Shown here: positions 11,378 to 22,085 of the stretch, one piece after another
Numbering within the stretch: position 1 is the first letter of the stretch
Layout of the letters: each line of letters begins with the position of its first letter
Assembly (NCBI GenBank): GCA_037447655.1
Contig: JBBHKE010001206.1
Location: 175,478 to 239,477, forward strand
DNA: 64,000 bases
Reading direction: 5' to 3'
Origin: Zygnema cylindricum
Lineage: Eukaryota; Streptophyta; Zygnematophyceae; Zygnematales; Zygnemataceae
The notes under the pieces: model-generated
What the model was told of the DNA's origin: nothing
Databases searched by the model: none
Seen by the model: only the letters and a program-made list of their open reading frames with translations
Translations under genes and position numbers: made by a program

Positions 11378-12074
11378 TGACAGCACAAATTTGACACGCT
11401 ACTACCATCCATTGAATATGACATAAACCGTTCAACCAAACTGGAGAAATGCAAATACCTCGAGATGATGGAGCGCTCTCAGGACGTTGAAGCTCCATTG
11501 CTGCCTTGGCTCGAATTTCAAGTCTTCGACGCCATTCTTTTTCATCTTTAGGAAGGCACTCCACCACCATCAGCCGGGCGCCATGGATGGCCGCCATTGA
11601 CCTCACTCTGTTGAAAAGATCAGGTCGGGAAAGAGGCGTATCAATAATAACATTAATACCTAACGACAATTGAGTGTCAGCCATACGCCATAGAACCTCG
11701 TAGGAAAACTTATTAAGCGTTCCTGCATCAACATTTGTCACATCTACGGCGCCATCTACAGGAGTCACACATTTACTTGTAACTGCGACTCCATCAATTC
11801 TATCATCGTATTCCTGTACGTGAGCTGGTGTACCTAAATAAAATTTGGAATACCCCTTGGAGAAGGAAGAAGAAGAAGCAAGATGTACGGAATGAGAATC
11901 ATTTACAACATTATTGGTTGCATGACCGGATTCTGGATTCTGAAGGAACAGAGTACAGTCTCTGACGTCATCCTTGTCCAGTAGGGGGAAGCGTAGGGCT
12001 CTGGCCAGGCCCCTTGCCAGTGTGCTTTTCCCAGTGCCCGGATGGCCTTTCATGAGGACGACCGAGGGCGCCAT
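10781..12074 (-). CDS. P-loop (AAA_33/zeta-toxin-fold) kinase-like protein, two exons
   Basis: Exon 1 is 12074-11459 and exon 2 is 10992-10781; the GT at 11458-11457 and AG at 10994-10993 join in phase 1 and give 275 residues. The N-terminus has a Walker A loop GHPGTGKST at residues 10-18, followed by LARGLARALRFPLLDKDDVRD, as in small phosphotransferase P-loop kinases. Residues near 130-150 read LGINVIIDTPLSRPDLF, where such kinases bind substrate, followed by a lid-like Arg-rich stretch (DEKEWRRRLEIRA). About 75 residues between the P-loop segment and this part look like a lineage-specific insertion. The C-terminus ends ALSWLQPQL. The substrate cannot be told from sequence. The intron holds a MITE (11107-11293) and an (AAT)n tract, and another MITE begins 118 bp upstream of the ATG, so the promoter is short or displaced. 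About 500 bp downstream of the stop has no further coding signal. Confidence 0.8.
11107..11293. mobile_element. MITE, J-type (CATCGTGTATCGCTATTAG ends), in kinase intron
   Basis: The left end CATCGTGTATCGCTATTAG and right end CTAATAACAATACGTGGTG are inverted. The interior shows the family core: a CGTGCACACATGTCCGAT segment and an inverted partner CCGACAAGTGGACAGAG. It resembles the copies at 39676-39891, 49906-50119 and 52963-53176. Confidence 0.7.
11341..11374. repeat. (AAT)n microsatellite in kinase intron
   Basis: About eleven ATA/AAT units run without interruption. They lie inside the intron between the two kinase exons. Confidence 0.95.
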
Positions 12075-12191
12075 GGCCGCACTACGTTCGACGCTGGCAG
12101 GACGAAATCCTTAAGATTTACAAGTGCGATCATCTGGTGCGATAGCCGCACGAAAATGTAGCCTTAACGTGCGAAATTTTTGAAAACACTA

Positions 12192-12731
12192 CACCGCCAA
12201 TCGTTATTAGCGTTGTGTACGCTAATTCCGTCCCGCTTTTTTTTATTTTTATTCTCCATTAGTGTAGTTCATTCTATTTTTTTCTTTATTCTATTTAGGG
12301 TTATTTTCAGTACGTTGTCTCTTAAATAGAGAGGTGTACGGTCAGTGTCAGACCGTACATAAATGTACCTTTTTAAGTTAAAAATTACAATAAATTAGTT
12401 TTAGTAACCGCGGACGCATGAGAATGTGCGCTCTAAAAAGGAAAAAAAATCAGGTCGTAAAAAATCCCGCTCGCACATATTCGTCCGACAGCCGCGTTTC
12501 GACCGTGTGAATGTACGATTTGTGTACGATTTGTCAGATTTTGTACGGAGACCTATATTAGTGTAAGCATGTTTGCGACCGACATTTTTTTTTTCAAAGA
12601 TCCAAATTACCATAATCAAACAATTAGAATGTATGATTTTTTCCAAAATTTTCAAATTCTTAAATAGCGTACACCACGGTAATTATTTTTATACGCTAAA
12701 AAAACTTACACGCTAATAACGATTGGCGGTG
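12192..12731. mobile_element. MITE A, copy 1 (540 bp, TA-flanked)
   Basis: It starts TA|CACCGCCAATCGTTATTAGCG and ends CGCTAATAACGATTGGCGGTG|TA, perfect inverted ends for at least 20 bp. A second, inverted copy of the same length is at 20768-21307 and matches throughout, including the GTACGGTCAGTGTCAGACCG internal palindrome. There is no coding capacity. Confidence 0.93.
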
Positions 12732-12965
12732 TACATGTGGTGACACTTAGAGTGCGTCTCTATGTACTTCAAACTTATAAAATTACTTTGTTTTTTAGCG
12801 CAGATCCGGTGGACCCGGATTTCGGGTGTCCCTATGTGTACCAAACGAAGTTGTCACTTAAGGGCGTGACGAATGTATACGTCGACAATGCCCGTGACGG
12901 CTGTCGACAGTGTACAATCTCTGATGACGCACCAAATTGTAAAAAATTGCTTTGAAGTTTGAACC

Positions 12966-13745
12966 ATAGTTCAAAAGTAGGTGAAAGTAGGCCCATCATA
13001 GTTGTTCAAGTCGCGCGATTTTTTCCTTTTTCCCGATTAAAACGTATAATTCGTGACTTTTGAATAAATCGGAGAAAAACGCGATGTACTTTCTGTCCGG
13101 TAAACTGAACGGCTAATTCACGGAAACTGTACGTTGTTTTACGACAAGTGTACGGTTTTGTACGGTAAATGTATGGATTTGACGAAAAGATACGTTGCAC
13201 TTCGTAGTACATTCTGTCCGGTAAACTGAACAGAAATTTTACGGGTGTACCAAAAATGTACGGACTATTACGAAAAGATACGGAAAATGTACGAAAATGG
13301 TACAAACTGCGGTATATGTGAAATTTATTTTGTTTACATGTAAGGAATAGTACGGACGAAAATTCATGAACGATTTTTACGATTTTTTCAAAAGGTTCAA
13401 TGCGTTTGTTACGTATAATTCGTCGCGATTAAATTGTTCGCACTAAACGCCGTGAACAACTATGAGGCCCATGCAATATGCCTATTGTATGCAAAACATA
13501 CAATATGACCATAAGCCCATATTGTATTCCAACCAATTCGGACCAATTAAAACATTCGGACCAAAAATGGACCAATTAAAACATTCGGACCAAAAAAAAT
13601 TATTTACACCGTCAGGTTCGGATGATCGGACGGTCGTTGATCAAAGTAGCGATCTAAGAAGATCACATGAAAAGCCCATAACACAACTAACGATAAAGGC
13701 GCCGACCAAAGACCTACCATAAAACCGCCTACTTTTGAACTACAC
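12966..13745. mobile_element. Older inverted-repeat element interrupted by an hAT-type MITE
   Basis: TAGTTCAAAAGTAGGTG at about 12968 has its inverted partner CGCCTACTTTTGAACTA at about 13726. The 468-bp element at 12997-13464 sits inside it, so this is the older host element. Its own target duplication is not clear to me. Confidence 0.5.
12997..13464. mobile_element. hAT-type MITE with perfect 8-bp target duplication
   Basis: The terminal inverted repeats are CATAGTTGTTCA at 12997 and TGAACAACTATG ending at 13464. Both flanks carry AGGCCCAT (12989-12996 and 13465-13472), an exact 8-bp duplication, which is the hallmark of hAT transposition. The 468-bp interior is rich in TACGG/CCGTA motifs and has no transposase. 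Confidence 0.88.
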
Positions 13746-14317
13746 TTTGAACGTCGCATAGCCTTGCGTGACATTTGTAGACTGCGTGAGAGAGGCGGCG
13801 TGTGCGACTTGCTGGGGCGCCCTCTGAGATTTCTCACGATTCCGTCAAATGGCATCGGAGTTTTCAGACCCCTATAATGGAAAAATCCGTACTTAACGAA
13901 ACGCGACAACACAAAACAAATTGTGTACTTTGATGGACGCAAACGGACAAAACATTACCAATAGTGTACCTTTCGCCGTCGCTTGAATTCGTTTGATATA
14001 TTTGGAAAAAATAATACACGTGCGAATAAGTGTTCCTATTTGTTTTTCGAAAATTATTTGTTTTAAAACACATAGGCCCTATGCTTTAAAGAAAAGTTTG
14101 AAGATGACGTTTTTTGGCGTGGCCGTGTGTCGAGGAACACAAAACGACAACATGTAGTACATCTTAAATTCGATGATGACGCAAAATGCACTTCTCTTTT
14201 TTTATAATTTTTTGTACAGTTGGAACTTACGCGGTATGGCTCTAAGTTTTACAAGAAAACGACAGAGAAAACACCCTTATGCACGCAATTTGCGGTTTTA
14301 CTTGGTACGGTAAAGTA
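13746..14317. other. Intergenic, no supported feature
   Basis: Short open frames only, none with recognisable content. The sequence is AT-rich with many TACG/CGTA motifs like the neighbouring MITE DNA, so it may be unrecognised repeat. Confidence 0.5.
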
Positions 14318-15323
14318 CACCGCGAATCGTTATTAGCGTATTAAACGCTAATTCGGTTCCCTCAAATTTTAACCAAATTCCAAAAATAACATAAATAATT
14401 ATATTTTTTCCTTTACGCCATTTAGGGTTCTGTTCCGATTAGCTTTAATAACGAAAGTACACTCCGATTTAAATAGTGTAGTGTACTGTTAGTGTCATAC
14501 CGTACAAACGCGTACCTTTTCAAGTGAAAACGTACAGAAAAATTAAACATAGGCGCGCGCGCATGTGAATGTGAACTGGAAGAAATTGAAAATTTAACAC
14601 ACATAAAATAGTAGGGTTGTGTATCGGTAAAAAACTTATCGCGATAACACCGATACCGATAGTTATCGGTTATCAAACGGTCGGAGGTACCGATATATCG
14701 GTCAAAGACCAACAAATTCCATATCGGTGATAACTTACAAATATATAGTACGCATACTATAATACTTTATAATATACTGTTTTATATTATTTACAATATA
14801 TAGCGTGGCATGCCACGTATAACAATCTGTTCCGTATTTATTTAACTGCTAATTATTACGGACATCTCAACACGTAAACGTAGACAAATTTAAAATAATA
14901 CTTTATAGTTCTAAAACTATACTACAGAAAGGAAAAAAATAAAATACACTGTAAAATTCGAGAATCAAACTTTAAAAAAAAGAAAACGAACAGATGAACA
15001 GAGCAGACTGAACACATCTGTCAGACTGCCGCCATTTACAGCCACCATATTTATCTATACTGTTCGTACAATTATTGCCGATTGTTATCAATATCAGTGT
15101 TATCGCTGATAAAAACCGATAAATATCGGTTATTTATCGGCGATAACACCGATGGCGATATATCGTACCAATATATTGATAATCGGGTACCCGAAAAAAG
15201 TCCATATCGGTTATCGACAAATCTTTAGCGATACACAACACCATAAAATAGTCTAGCAAGTACGAACGGTAAAATTACGCGACGGCGTACTATTTCAAAG
15301 AATTTGTATGGATATCTATACTA
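14318..15323. mobile_element. MITE B-like copy, split by element E1 and cut off by MITE B1
   Basis: The left end TA|CACCGCGAATCGTTATTAGCG is followed by the B/A core (a CATACCGTACAAACGCGTACC segment). The element is interrupted at 14613-15242 by E1. It resumes at 15243 with a segment homologous to the middle of B1 (ACGCGACGGCGTACTATTTC) and stops where B1 begins at 15324. This gives an order of insertion: B-like first, then E1 and B1. Confidence 0.75.
14613..15242. mobile_element. Element E1, cgataa-rich TIR element with 10-bp target duplication
   Basis: The ends are AGGGTTGTGTATCGG and CGATACACAACACC in inverted orientation. Both flanks carry ATAAAATAGT (14603-14612 and 15243-15252). A 9-11-bp duplication points to Mutator-like insertion. 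The outer ~120 bp of each end consist of repeated TATCGG/CCGATA motifs that would fold on themselves. A second copy (E2) is at 20112-20765. Confidence 0.75.
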
Positions 15324-15856
15324 CACCGCGAATCGTTATTAGTGTCAAAGTCATTAATTTGGTTTCTTAAAATTTTGATTTTTTTCCTCAAATAGGATAC
15401 ACGATTTTAATTTTTCCTTGACGTTAATTAATGCACCATACAAAATAGCGTAAAGAATGAAAGTACAATAAGATCTAAATAGTGTGGTGTACGGTCGAGG
15501 TCAAACCGTACATAAATGTACCTTTTCAAGTGAAAATTTTACAAAAAATGAATTAAATCAGACGCGCACGCATAGGAACGTGCGCTAAAAAAACTGGATT
15601 ATTCTGACACGTAAATTAGTCTGACATGTACGGATATTTAAATTTGACGACGGCGTACGATTTCTAATATTTTGTACTGATACATATATCAATGTATATA
15701 ATCGTACGACGAATATTCCATTTTTGCTGTTCCCAAATTAGCATAATGCCGAAATTAGAATACACCTTTAAAAAAAAACAAATTATTAATTAGCATCAAT
15801 TACTGTAAATTTTATTCAACACTATTTTAACTTTGACACTAATAACGATTCGCGGT
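15324..15856. mobile_element. MITE B, copy 1
   Basis: It starts TA|CACCGCGAATCGTTATTAG and ends CTAATAACGATTCGCGGT, but the final GTA of the right end is lost and followed by a spacer (TTTCTATTTTTTCTG). The interior has the GTACGGTCGAGGTCAAACCG palindrome. It is nearly identical to 19039-19571 and similar to the intact 22086-22623. Confidence 0.88.
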
Positions 15857-15888
15857 TTTCTATTTTTTCTGAAAAATCCAAATTGGTA

Positions 15889-16082
15889 CACCGCCAATCG
15901 TTATTAGAGTCAAGGATTAAATAGCGTAAAAAAAATGCGTTATTGATTCTAATTTAGTGCCTGAAACGTGGCAGAATATGGTCCACGTACTTTAATAGCG
16001 TTATTAATTATATTTCAGGTTTTGGGGTCAAAATTTAGGGGCACCGTATTAGCGTTATGTACTCTAATAGCGATTGGCGGTG
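15889..16082. mobile_element. MITE C, copy 1 (194 bp)
   Basis: TA|CACCGCCAATCGTTATTAGAG and CTCTAATAGCGATTGGCGGTG|TA are inverted ends with TA on both sides. The interior is short and lacks the B core. It has an identical-length partner at 19604-19797. Confidence 0.9.
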
Positions 16083-16084
16083 TA

Positions 16085-16481
16085 GTGTTAGTTATCGGGT
16101 AAATTCATATCGCGATAATTGCAATATTCGATATATCGAATATCGATCGAGCAGATTCTTCGATATATCGTACCAGGACCAACAATAAATTATCGCGATA
16201 TATATCGCAAAAAAATGGGTGTCCATACAGTCATAGTACGGAAAATCGTACGGATATCCCCCCCCCCCCCCCCCCCCCCCCCCACGGAGCGGGGGGGGGG
16301 GGAGGGGGGGTTTGAAAAAAAAAAAAAATTTTTTTTTTTTTATGCCTCGATATATCGGTGATATATCGCCGATATATCGCGATAATTTGGTTTTTGATAT
16401 ATCGAAGCGATATATCGATTATCGGGTACCTGAAATTCGATATATATCGAATATCGGCAATGGGTCCTCGATACCCAACAC
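16085..16481. mobile_element. Element D, copy 1, built of CGATATATCG palindromes
   Basis: It starts GTGTTAGTTATCGGG and ends TCGATACCCAACAC, imperfect inverted ends related to those of E. Most of it is made of GATATATCG/CGCGATA palindromes arranged in two mirrored halves around the C/G/A/T homopolymer centre at 16258-16341. No coding capacity. It directly follows the TA of MITE C. Confidence 0.65.
16258..16341. repeat. Stacked homopolymers: C-run, G-run, A-run, T-run
   Basis: 26 C, a 7-base spacer, 12 G plus 7 G, then 14 A and about 13 T follow each other at the fold centre of element D. A similar but shorter stack is at 19972-20043 in copy 2. Stacked complementary homopolymers at a hairpin apex look like sequencing or gap-filling error. 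Confidence 0.9.
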
Positions 16482-16687
16482 GTTACACTTGCCGTGGTCC
16501 TCCCGGTAAAAAAAAACAAAAGAAAAAAATACTTAATTTGTATACGGCTAAATTGGACGTTGGTGTTACAATTTTTTCTGTCCACATTAATGCTCGATCT
16601 TGTACTTTTGTACGGTGACATGTTTAAGAGGGGGCGGCTAAAATCGGTGGCGTGGCATTCCACCACTTCTCCCAATAAGAGGGGGAT

Positions 16688-17388
16688 TGTTAGGATTATT
16701 GGAAGAATCGGCGGATCAGCAGAAATCAAGTTTTGGTTCGATGTGGAGAATCGGTCGTCCGCGGATTTGTTGACGTTTTGGTTCGCGTGGCGTGATTCGA
16801 TTTTGAGTATGGTTTAACGATTTGCATCGGAGTACCTGTGGTTCGTTTAATGTACGGCGGTTTAGTACCAGCCGGTACATAGATAATTTCTGCATGATGG
16901 TTCAGTTTGGTCGTGTCAATGGTGACTGTGTTATTTAGTGCGCTATACGTGTCTAGTTCGTTTTACGTGTCTTGTTCGTTTTAGTGCGTGTCCCTCTGTT
17001 TCCGCGCTTGAATGCTTTTTAGGCGCACGTCCGCATGTGGACTTTGGCGCCCTCATCTGCTTTCAGTTAGTGGAGTTAGTGGTCGTGAGCTGTCAGTGTT
17101 AAGGAGGTATATTAGTGAGTGATTTCCATCAGGTTAGTATGCAGTCTGGGGAGATGCATCATGCAGTCTTTAGGAAGAGATGCATCATGTGTCTGCAGGG
17201 AGACACATTAAGAAGTGAGAGAGGGAGAGGTTGTATTGAAAAAGCTTCGGTTTAATATATTGATATTTGGCCGACATGTTTTTGTGAGCTGTGAGTATTT
17301 TATGTGTAGAGTGTTTATTCAAAGCTTCCGCTGTGATATTGATTTTTGTATGTGAGCATCTATCGGAGCACTTGATCAATTTTTAACA
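16688..17388 (+). mobile_element. Probable copia-type 3' LTR with adjoining polypurine tract
   Basis: A purine tract AAGAGGGGG (16677-16685) is followed closely by TGTTAGGATTATTGG, the common start of copia LTRs. A matching inverted end TTAACA lies at 17383-17388, giving about 700 bp. Sequence 16482-16687 upstream would be the last part of the internal region. No second LTR is in the window near it, so the assignment rests on ends and context only. Confidence 0.4.
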
Positions 17389-18549
17389 AAAAGAAGTGTT
17401 AGATTTTGAACCATCATTGTCGCGCAACTTTTTTTTTGTATCGGGAGTCATCCTAGAAAACATTGCCCACCTGCGTCAATGTTATTTTCTTGTTGGAAGC
17501 CTTTTTCTATTTGTCAACTCATTTTTAAAACTTCCAACCGTCCTCAAATGCCTATTTCAATTTTATTTTCAAACTTCAACTGCTTTCGAATGCTGATTTC
17601 AATTTCAATTTTAAATTTGAATTACATTGAGTTTTTTCTAAAGTTACAATCTTATTTTCGTTTCTAAAATTCTATGTTTTTTTTTCAACCCCAATTGAAA
17701 TATTTGTTTGTTTTTCAAATTTTAATATGAGAGGTAATTTATACTGCCCATTTCAGTAATAATTTGAAATTCGTTTGGAGTAACCAATTTTCTAGATTAG
17801 GTCATTTTCATTATCAACGTTGTCGTCTTTTTTTTTGTGTTTTTGTCCCACATTAATTGAGTTTTTTTTACCTTTTTTTCGTGGAAGAAATGACCACTCA
17901 ACTTTGTGGAATGTGTGCCAAAACAATCTAATGTTTGAATTCTTCTCTAATTATTGTGTTTTCCAAAATTTACACCATTTGCAAAAATGACATGTCTCTC
18001 CAAACGTACCTTTTTTATAGGAATTTGTGACAGTTCGTAGTCGTCTCTTCGACCCAAATGTGCAAATATAGGAGGTTCAACCTCTTAAATAAGCCTTTTT
18101 CAATAATATTTTTTCAATAAGCCTCTTTGTATTGCTTCCTAATGTTTGGTTTTTCTAAAAATGTAAAGAAAAGAGAATGGTTAATTGTAGAAAATGCGGA
18201 ATATTGTCAAAGTTTATTGCAAATTTGTTTCTTTTGGGATGAGTTCGAGTGGTGTATAAGGAGCAGTGAAATCATTCAAGATAATGACAACCAAAATGAT
18301 TTAGATTTTTTTAATAAGAATAGAGTGTCGAGTAGAGAAAAAAATGTTCATATGTGCTGTTGTAAAACAATAGCATTTTTTTCGTAGTAATGGAGAATGA
18401 TGTAATTGCATAAAATGAAAAAGCGTGAAAAAAAGCAATAGGCAGCCGGACATGATGCACCTGGATTAGGTACGTTGCAGTGACAGAAAGCTTTGACGTG
18501 TACAGTATCACAAAAACCGCTCGATGTCACTTTGACAAAGAGACATCTG
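17389..18549. other. AT-rich intergenic DNA, no supported feature
   Basis: Short open frames are T-rich and of random composition. No MITE ends or splice-bounded exons were recognised. Confidence 0.55.
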
Positions 18550-18690
18550 TCAGCGTCTACGATTGCGTATTTTGTCCACGTGTTGGTGTATACAACGTCC
18601 GCAGTTTGTTGACGTCTACAACCGTCGCAGGTTTCGTAGACGCCTACAACTGTCGCACATTTTGTAGACGTCTACAATTGTTACATATTT
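18550..18690. repeat. 28-bp degenerate tandem repeat
   Basis: GACG(T/C)CTACAA recurs at 18611, 18639 and 18667 (period 28), with GTCGCA in each unit and one or two more decayed units upstream. Each unit includes a TAGACGTCTA-like palindrome. Confidence 0.75.
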
Positions 18691-19038
18691 AAAGTAACGA
18701 TTTGTCCTCGCACATAAGAACACTTTGAAAAGTACTACGGGGAATCTTCGCTAGAATCCAAAATTTCATTCCAAGTTTACATGAAAAAAAACTTAGTTCA
18801 GTGTCCGTGTCCGTGTGGTGTGTGTTTCAAAGTTTTCGTGTTTTTTTTGTTTTTGTTACATGGGCACACCGCCTAAAGTTGCCAAAACCCCTTTGCCTTG
18901 ACGTCATGTACAGCTTTTCCCGGCTGTGTGGCCACGATTATGAAAATGTCCACCGTGAGATTTGCGGCCGGTTTAGCAAAGTGGATTAAAATAAAAATAA
19001 AAATAAAAGGTGAATCAACCCCGAAACTTGTGGACGTA

Positions 19039-19571
19039 CACCGTGAATCGTTATTAGTGTCAAAGTCACTAATTTGGGTTTTGAAAATTTTGATTTTTTT
19101 CCTCAAATAGGATACATGATTTTAATTTTTCCTTGACGTTAATTAAGGTTCCGTACAAAATAGCGTAAAGAGAGAAAATACAATAATATCTAAATAGTGT
19201 GGTGTACGGTCGATGTCAGACCGTACATAAATGTACCTTTTCAAGTGAAAATTTTACAAAAAATGAATTAAATCAGACGCGCACGCATAGGAACGTGCGC
19301 TAAAAAAACTGGATTATTCTGTTACGTAAATTGTTCTGACATGTACGGATATTTAAATTTCACGACGGCGTAATATTTCTAATATTTTGTACGGATACAT
19401 ATATTAATGTATATAATCGTACGACGAATATTCCATTTTTGCTGTTCCCAAATTAGCATAATGCCGAAATTAGAATACACCTTTAAAAAAAAACAAATTA
19501 TTAATTAGCATCAATTACTGTAAATTTTATTCAACACTATTTTAACTTTGACACTAATAACGATTCGCGGT
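19039..19571. mobile_element. MITE B, copy 2
   Basis: Start TA|CACCGTGAATCGTTATTAG. It is nearly identical to 15324-15856, including the same damaged right end and the same spacer before MITE C. Homology to copy 1 begins exactly at the left MITE end; the upstream flank (from an AAAAT repeat near 18985) is unrelated. Confidence 0.88.
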
Positions 19572-19603
19572 TTTCTATTTTTTCTGAAAAATCCAAATTG
19601 GTA

Positions 19604-19797
19604 CACCGCCAATCGTTATTAGAGTCAAGGATTAAATAGCGTAAAAAAAATGCGTTATTGATTCTAATTTAGTGCCTGAAACGTGGCAGAATATGGTCCA
19701 CGTACTTTAATAGCGTTATTAATTATATTTCAGGTTTTGGGGTCAAAATTTAGGGGCACCGTATTAGCGTTATGTACTCTAATAGCGATTGGCGGTG
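19604..19797. mobile_element. MITE C, copy 2 (194 bp)
   Basis: Same ends, length and interior as 15889-16082, with TA on both sides. Part of the block B-C-D that occurs twice. Confidence 0.9.
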
Positions 19798-19799
19798 TA

Positions 19800-20042
19800 G
19801 TGTTAGTTATCGGGTAAATTCATATCGCGATAATTGCAATATTCGATATATCGAATATCGATCGAGCAGATTCTTCGATATATCGTACCGGGACCAACAT
19901 AAACCATCGCGATATATATCGCAAAAAAATGGGTGTCCGTACATTTATAGTACGGAAAATCGTACGGATATCCCCCCCCCCCCCCCCGCCCAGGGGGGGG
20001 AGGGGTTTTTTAAAAAAAAAAAAAAAATTTTTTTTTTTTTTT
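19800..20042. mobile_element. Element D, copy 2, left half only
   Basis: It matches 16085 onward through the GATATATCG-rich arm and the C/G/A/T homopolymers, then breaks off. Instead of the mirrored right arm, a 70-bp piece of MITE A follows. Confidence 0.7.
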
Positions 20043-20111
20043 TGCTATTTAAGAATTTGAAAATTTTGGAAAAAATCATACATTCTAATTGTTTGATTAT
20101 GGTAATTTGGT
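20043..20111. mobile_element. Fragment of MITE A
   Basis: About 69 bp identical to 20831-20899 of MITE A copy 2, from GCTATTTAAGAATTTG to GGTAATTTGG. It starts directly at the T-run of element D and ends at the first base of E2, so both junctions are inside repeats. Confidence 0.85.
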
Positions 20112-20765
20112 AGTGTTGTGTATCGGTAAAAAACTTATCGCGATAACACCGATACCGATAGTTATCGGTTATCGAACGGTCAGAGGTTCCGATATATCGG
20201 TCTGGGACCAACAAATTCCATATCGGCGATAACTTTTTAAAAATATAGTATGCATACAATAGTACTATATAACATACTGTATTATATAATTTTCATTATA
20301 TAGCGTGGAATGCCACGAATAAGAATTTGTTCCGCGTATCTATTTAACTGAAAATCTTTACGGACAGCGCTGCACATAAACGTCGACAAATATAAGTTAA
20401 TACTTTATTGTTATAAAACTATACTATCGAAACGAAAAAAATAAAATACATTGTAAAATTTCTGAATCAAACTTTTTCCAAAAAAAGACGAACAGACTGA
20501 AAGAAGCAGACGAACACACCTGTCAGACTGCCGCCATTTCCAGACGCCATATTTTGAAAATTCTGGCAGCAGGAATTTTGAAAACCCCCTTAAATTAGGA
20601 ATAATGATGGAAAATTCGCGATTTTTTACCGGAATCGGGAGTAAGGGGATCCGCTGCGCGTCCGGGGAATACGACGTACAGTTGCGTGTACAGGCCGTAC
20701 ATTTATCTGTACGGTCCGTATAGATATCGCCGATAGTTATCGTTATCGGCATTATCGCCGATAAG
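20112..20765. mobile_element. Element E, copy 2, truncated by MITE A
   Basis: Starts AGTGTTGTGTATCGGTAAAA and follows E1 through its cgataa-rich arm and its GTGGAATGCCACGAATAA region, with extra sequence near 20560-20700. It ends where MITE A copy 2 begins; no right end follows on the far side. Confidence 0.75.
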
Positions 20766-20767
20766 TA

Positions 20768-21307
20768 CACCGCCAATCGCTATTAGCGTGTAGGTTTCAT
20801 TAGCGTATACAAATAATTACCGTGGTGTACGCTATTTAAGAATTTGAAAATTTTGGAAAAAATCATACATTCTAATTGTTTGATTATGGTAATTTGGATC
20901 TTTGAAAAAAAAAATGTCGGTCGCAAACATGCTTACACTAATATAAGTTTTCGTACAAAATCTGACAAATCGTACACAAATCGTACATTCACACGGTCGA
21001 AACGCGGCTGTCGGACGAATATGTGCGAGCGGGATTTTTTACGACCTGGTTTTTTTCACTTTTTAGAACGCACATTCTCATGCGTCCGCGGTTACTAAAA
21101 CTAATTTATTGTAATTTTTAACTTAAAAAGGTACACTTATGTACGGTCTGACACTGACCGTACACCACTCTATTTAAGAGACAACGTACTGAATATACCC
21201 CTAAATAGAATAAAGAAAAAAATAGAATAAACTACGCTATTTGAGAATAAAACAAAAAAAAAGCGGGACGGGATTAGCGTACACAACGCTAATAGCGATT
21301 GGCGGTG
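20768..21307. mobile_element. MITE A, copy 2 (540 bp, inverted relative to copy 1)
   Basis: Ends TA|CACCGCCAATCGCTATTAGCG and CGCTAATAGCGATTGGCGGTG|TA. The interior is the reverse complement of 12192-12731 with few differences and the same total length, so both copies are fairly recent. Confidence 0.93.
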
Positions 21308-21319
21308 TACAGTACACTA

Positions 21320-21917
21320 CACCGCGAATCGTAACTAGAGTAAATAACGCTAATTCAGTCGCCCTAAATTTCGACTCTATTACCTTAAATAGAGTAGATT
21401 ATTATACTTTTTCATCATACTAATTAAGGGAAGGTTTTATTAGAGTGAAAAATTCTAACATAGGTTCGTTTTAAATAGTGTGTAGTACGGACGGCATCCG
21501 ACCGTGCAGAGCTGTACTTTTATTAGTAGAAAGGTACAAATAATGATTTAATAGAATAGCGCTCGCACGTGAAATCGTATTAAAAAAAAAGCCAATCAGA
21601 TCGAAAAAAAGCCGTTCGCATAACTCTCGTCCGTCGACAGCATCGTCGTCAGTGTGAACATAAACTGACATTCAGCGCGACAAATAATACTAACGTCATA
21701 ATGACGTCAAAACTATACGGACTGACTGATTTTGTTAGCATATGTAATTTAGTGTTGATAATTTCAGCGCGGATAATTATTGCCGACATGACCCAATATA
21801 GAGTACTTAAATAAATTAGAATAAACTTCCTCTGTGAAAAAGTTCTTTCACACAAATTAGAGTTCATAACTCTAATTTTTTATTTTTGTTTTTTTACTCT
21901 AATTACTATTCACGGTG
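21320..21917. mobile_element. MITE H (598 bp), diverged relative
   Basis: Starts TA|CACCGCGAATCGTAACTAGAG and ends CTCTAATTACTATTCACGGTG|TA. The interior layout matches B (a GTACGGACGGCATCCGACCG palindrome at the same relative place) but the sequence has drifted. It lies 12 bp from MITE A copy 2. Confidence 0.85.
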
Positions 21918-21919
21918 TA

Positions 21920-22083
21920 CTGTAATGTAGTTCGCTTAGCGGCTGCCACGTGTCGGGTCGGCTGGCTAACCAGCCGGACCTGGCCGTTTGGCCCAGTCCA
22001 ACCGAACCTACGGTTTATTCTAGGAGTGCGGATATTTCATTGGGTGCCTGCAGTGAATCACCATCCGTGCGAACATCGTCCAG
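21920..22083. other. Single-copy-looking GC-richer spacer between two MITEs
   Basis: About 160 bp with a GGTCGGCTGGCTAACCAGCC palindrome and no homology to other parts of the window. No coding signal was recognised. Confidence 0.5.
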
Positions 22084-22085
22084 TA

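Noticed and set aside
16494-16817. 107-codon frame with a mixed peptide near the putative LTR
   Set aside because: It runs across the purine tract and LTR start and shows no recognisable domain, so it is likely chance.
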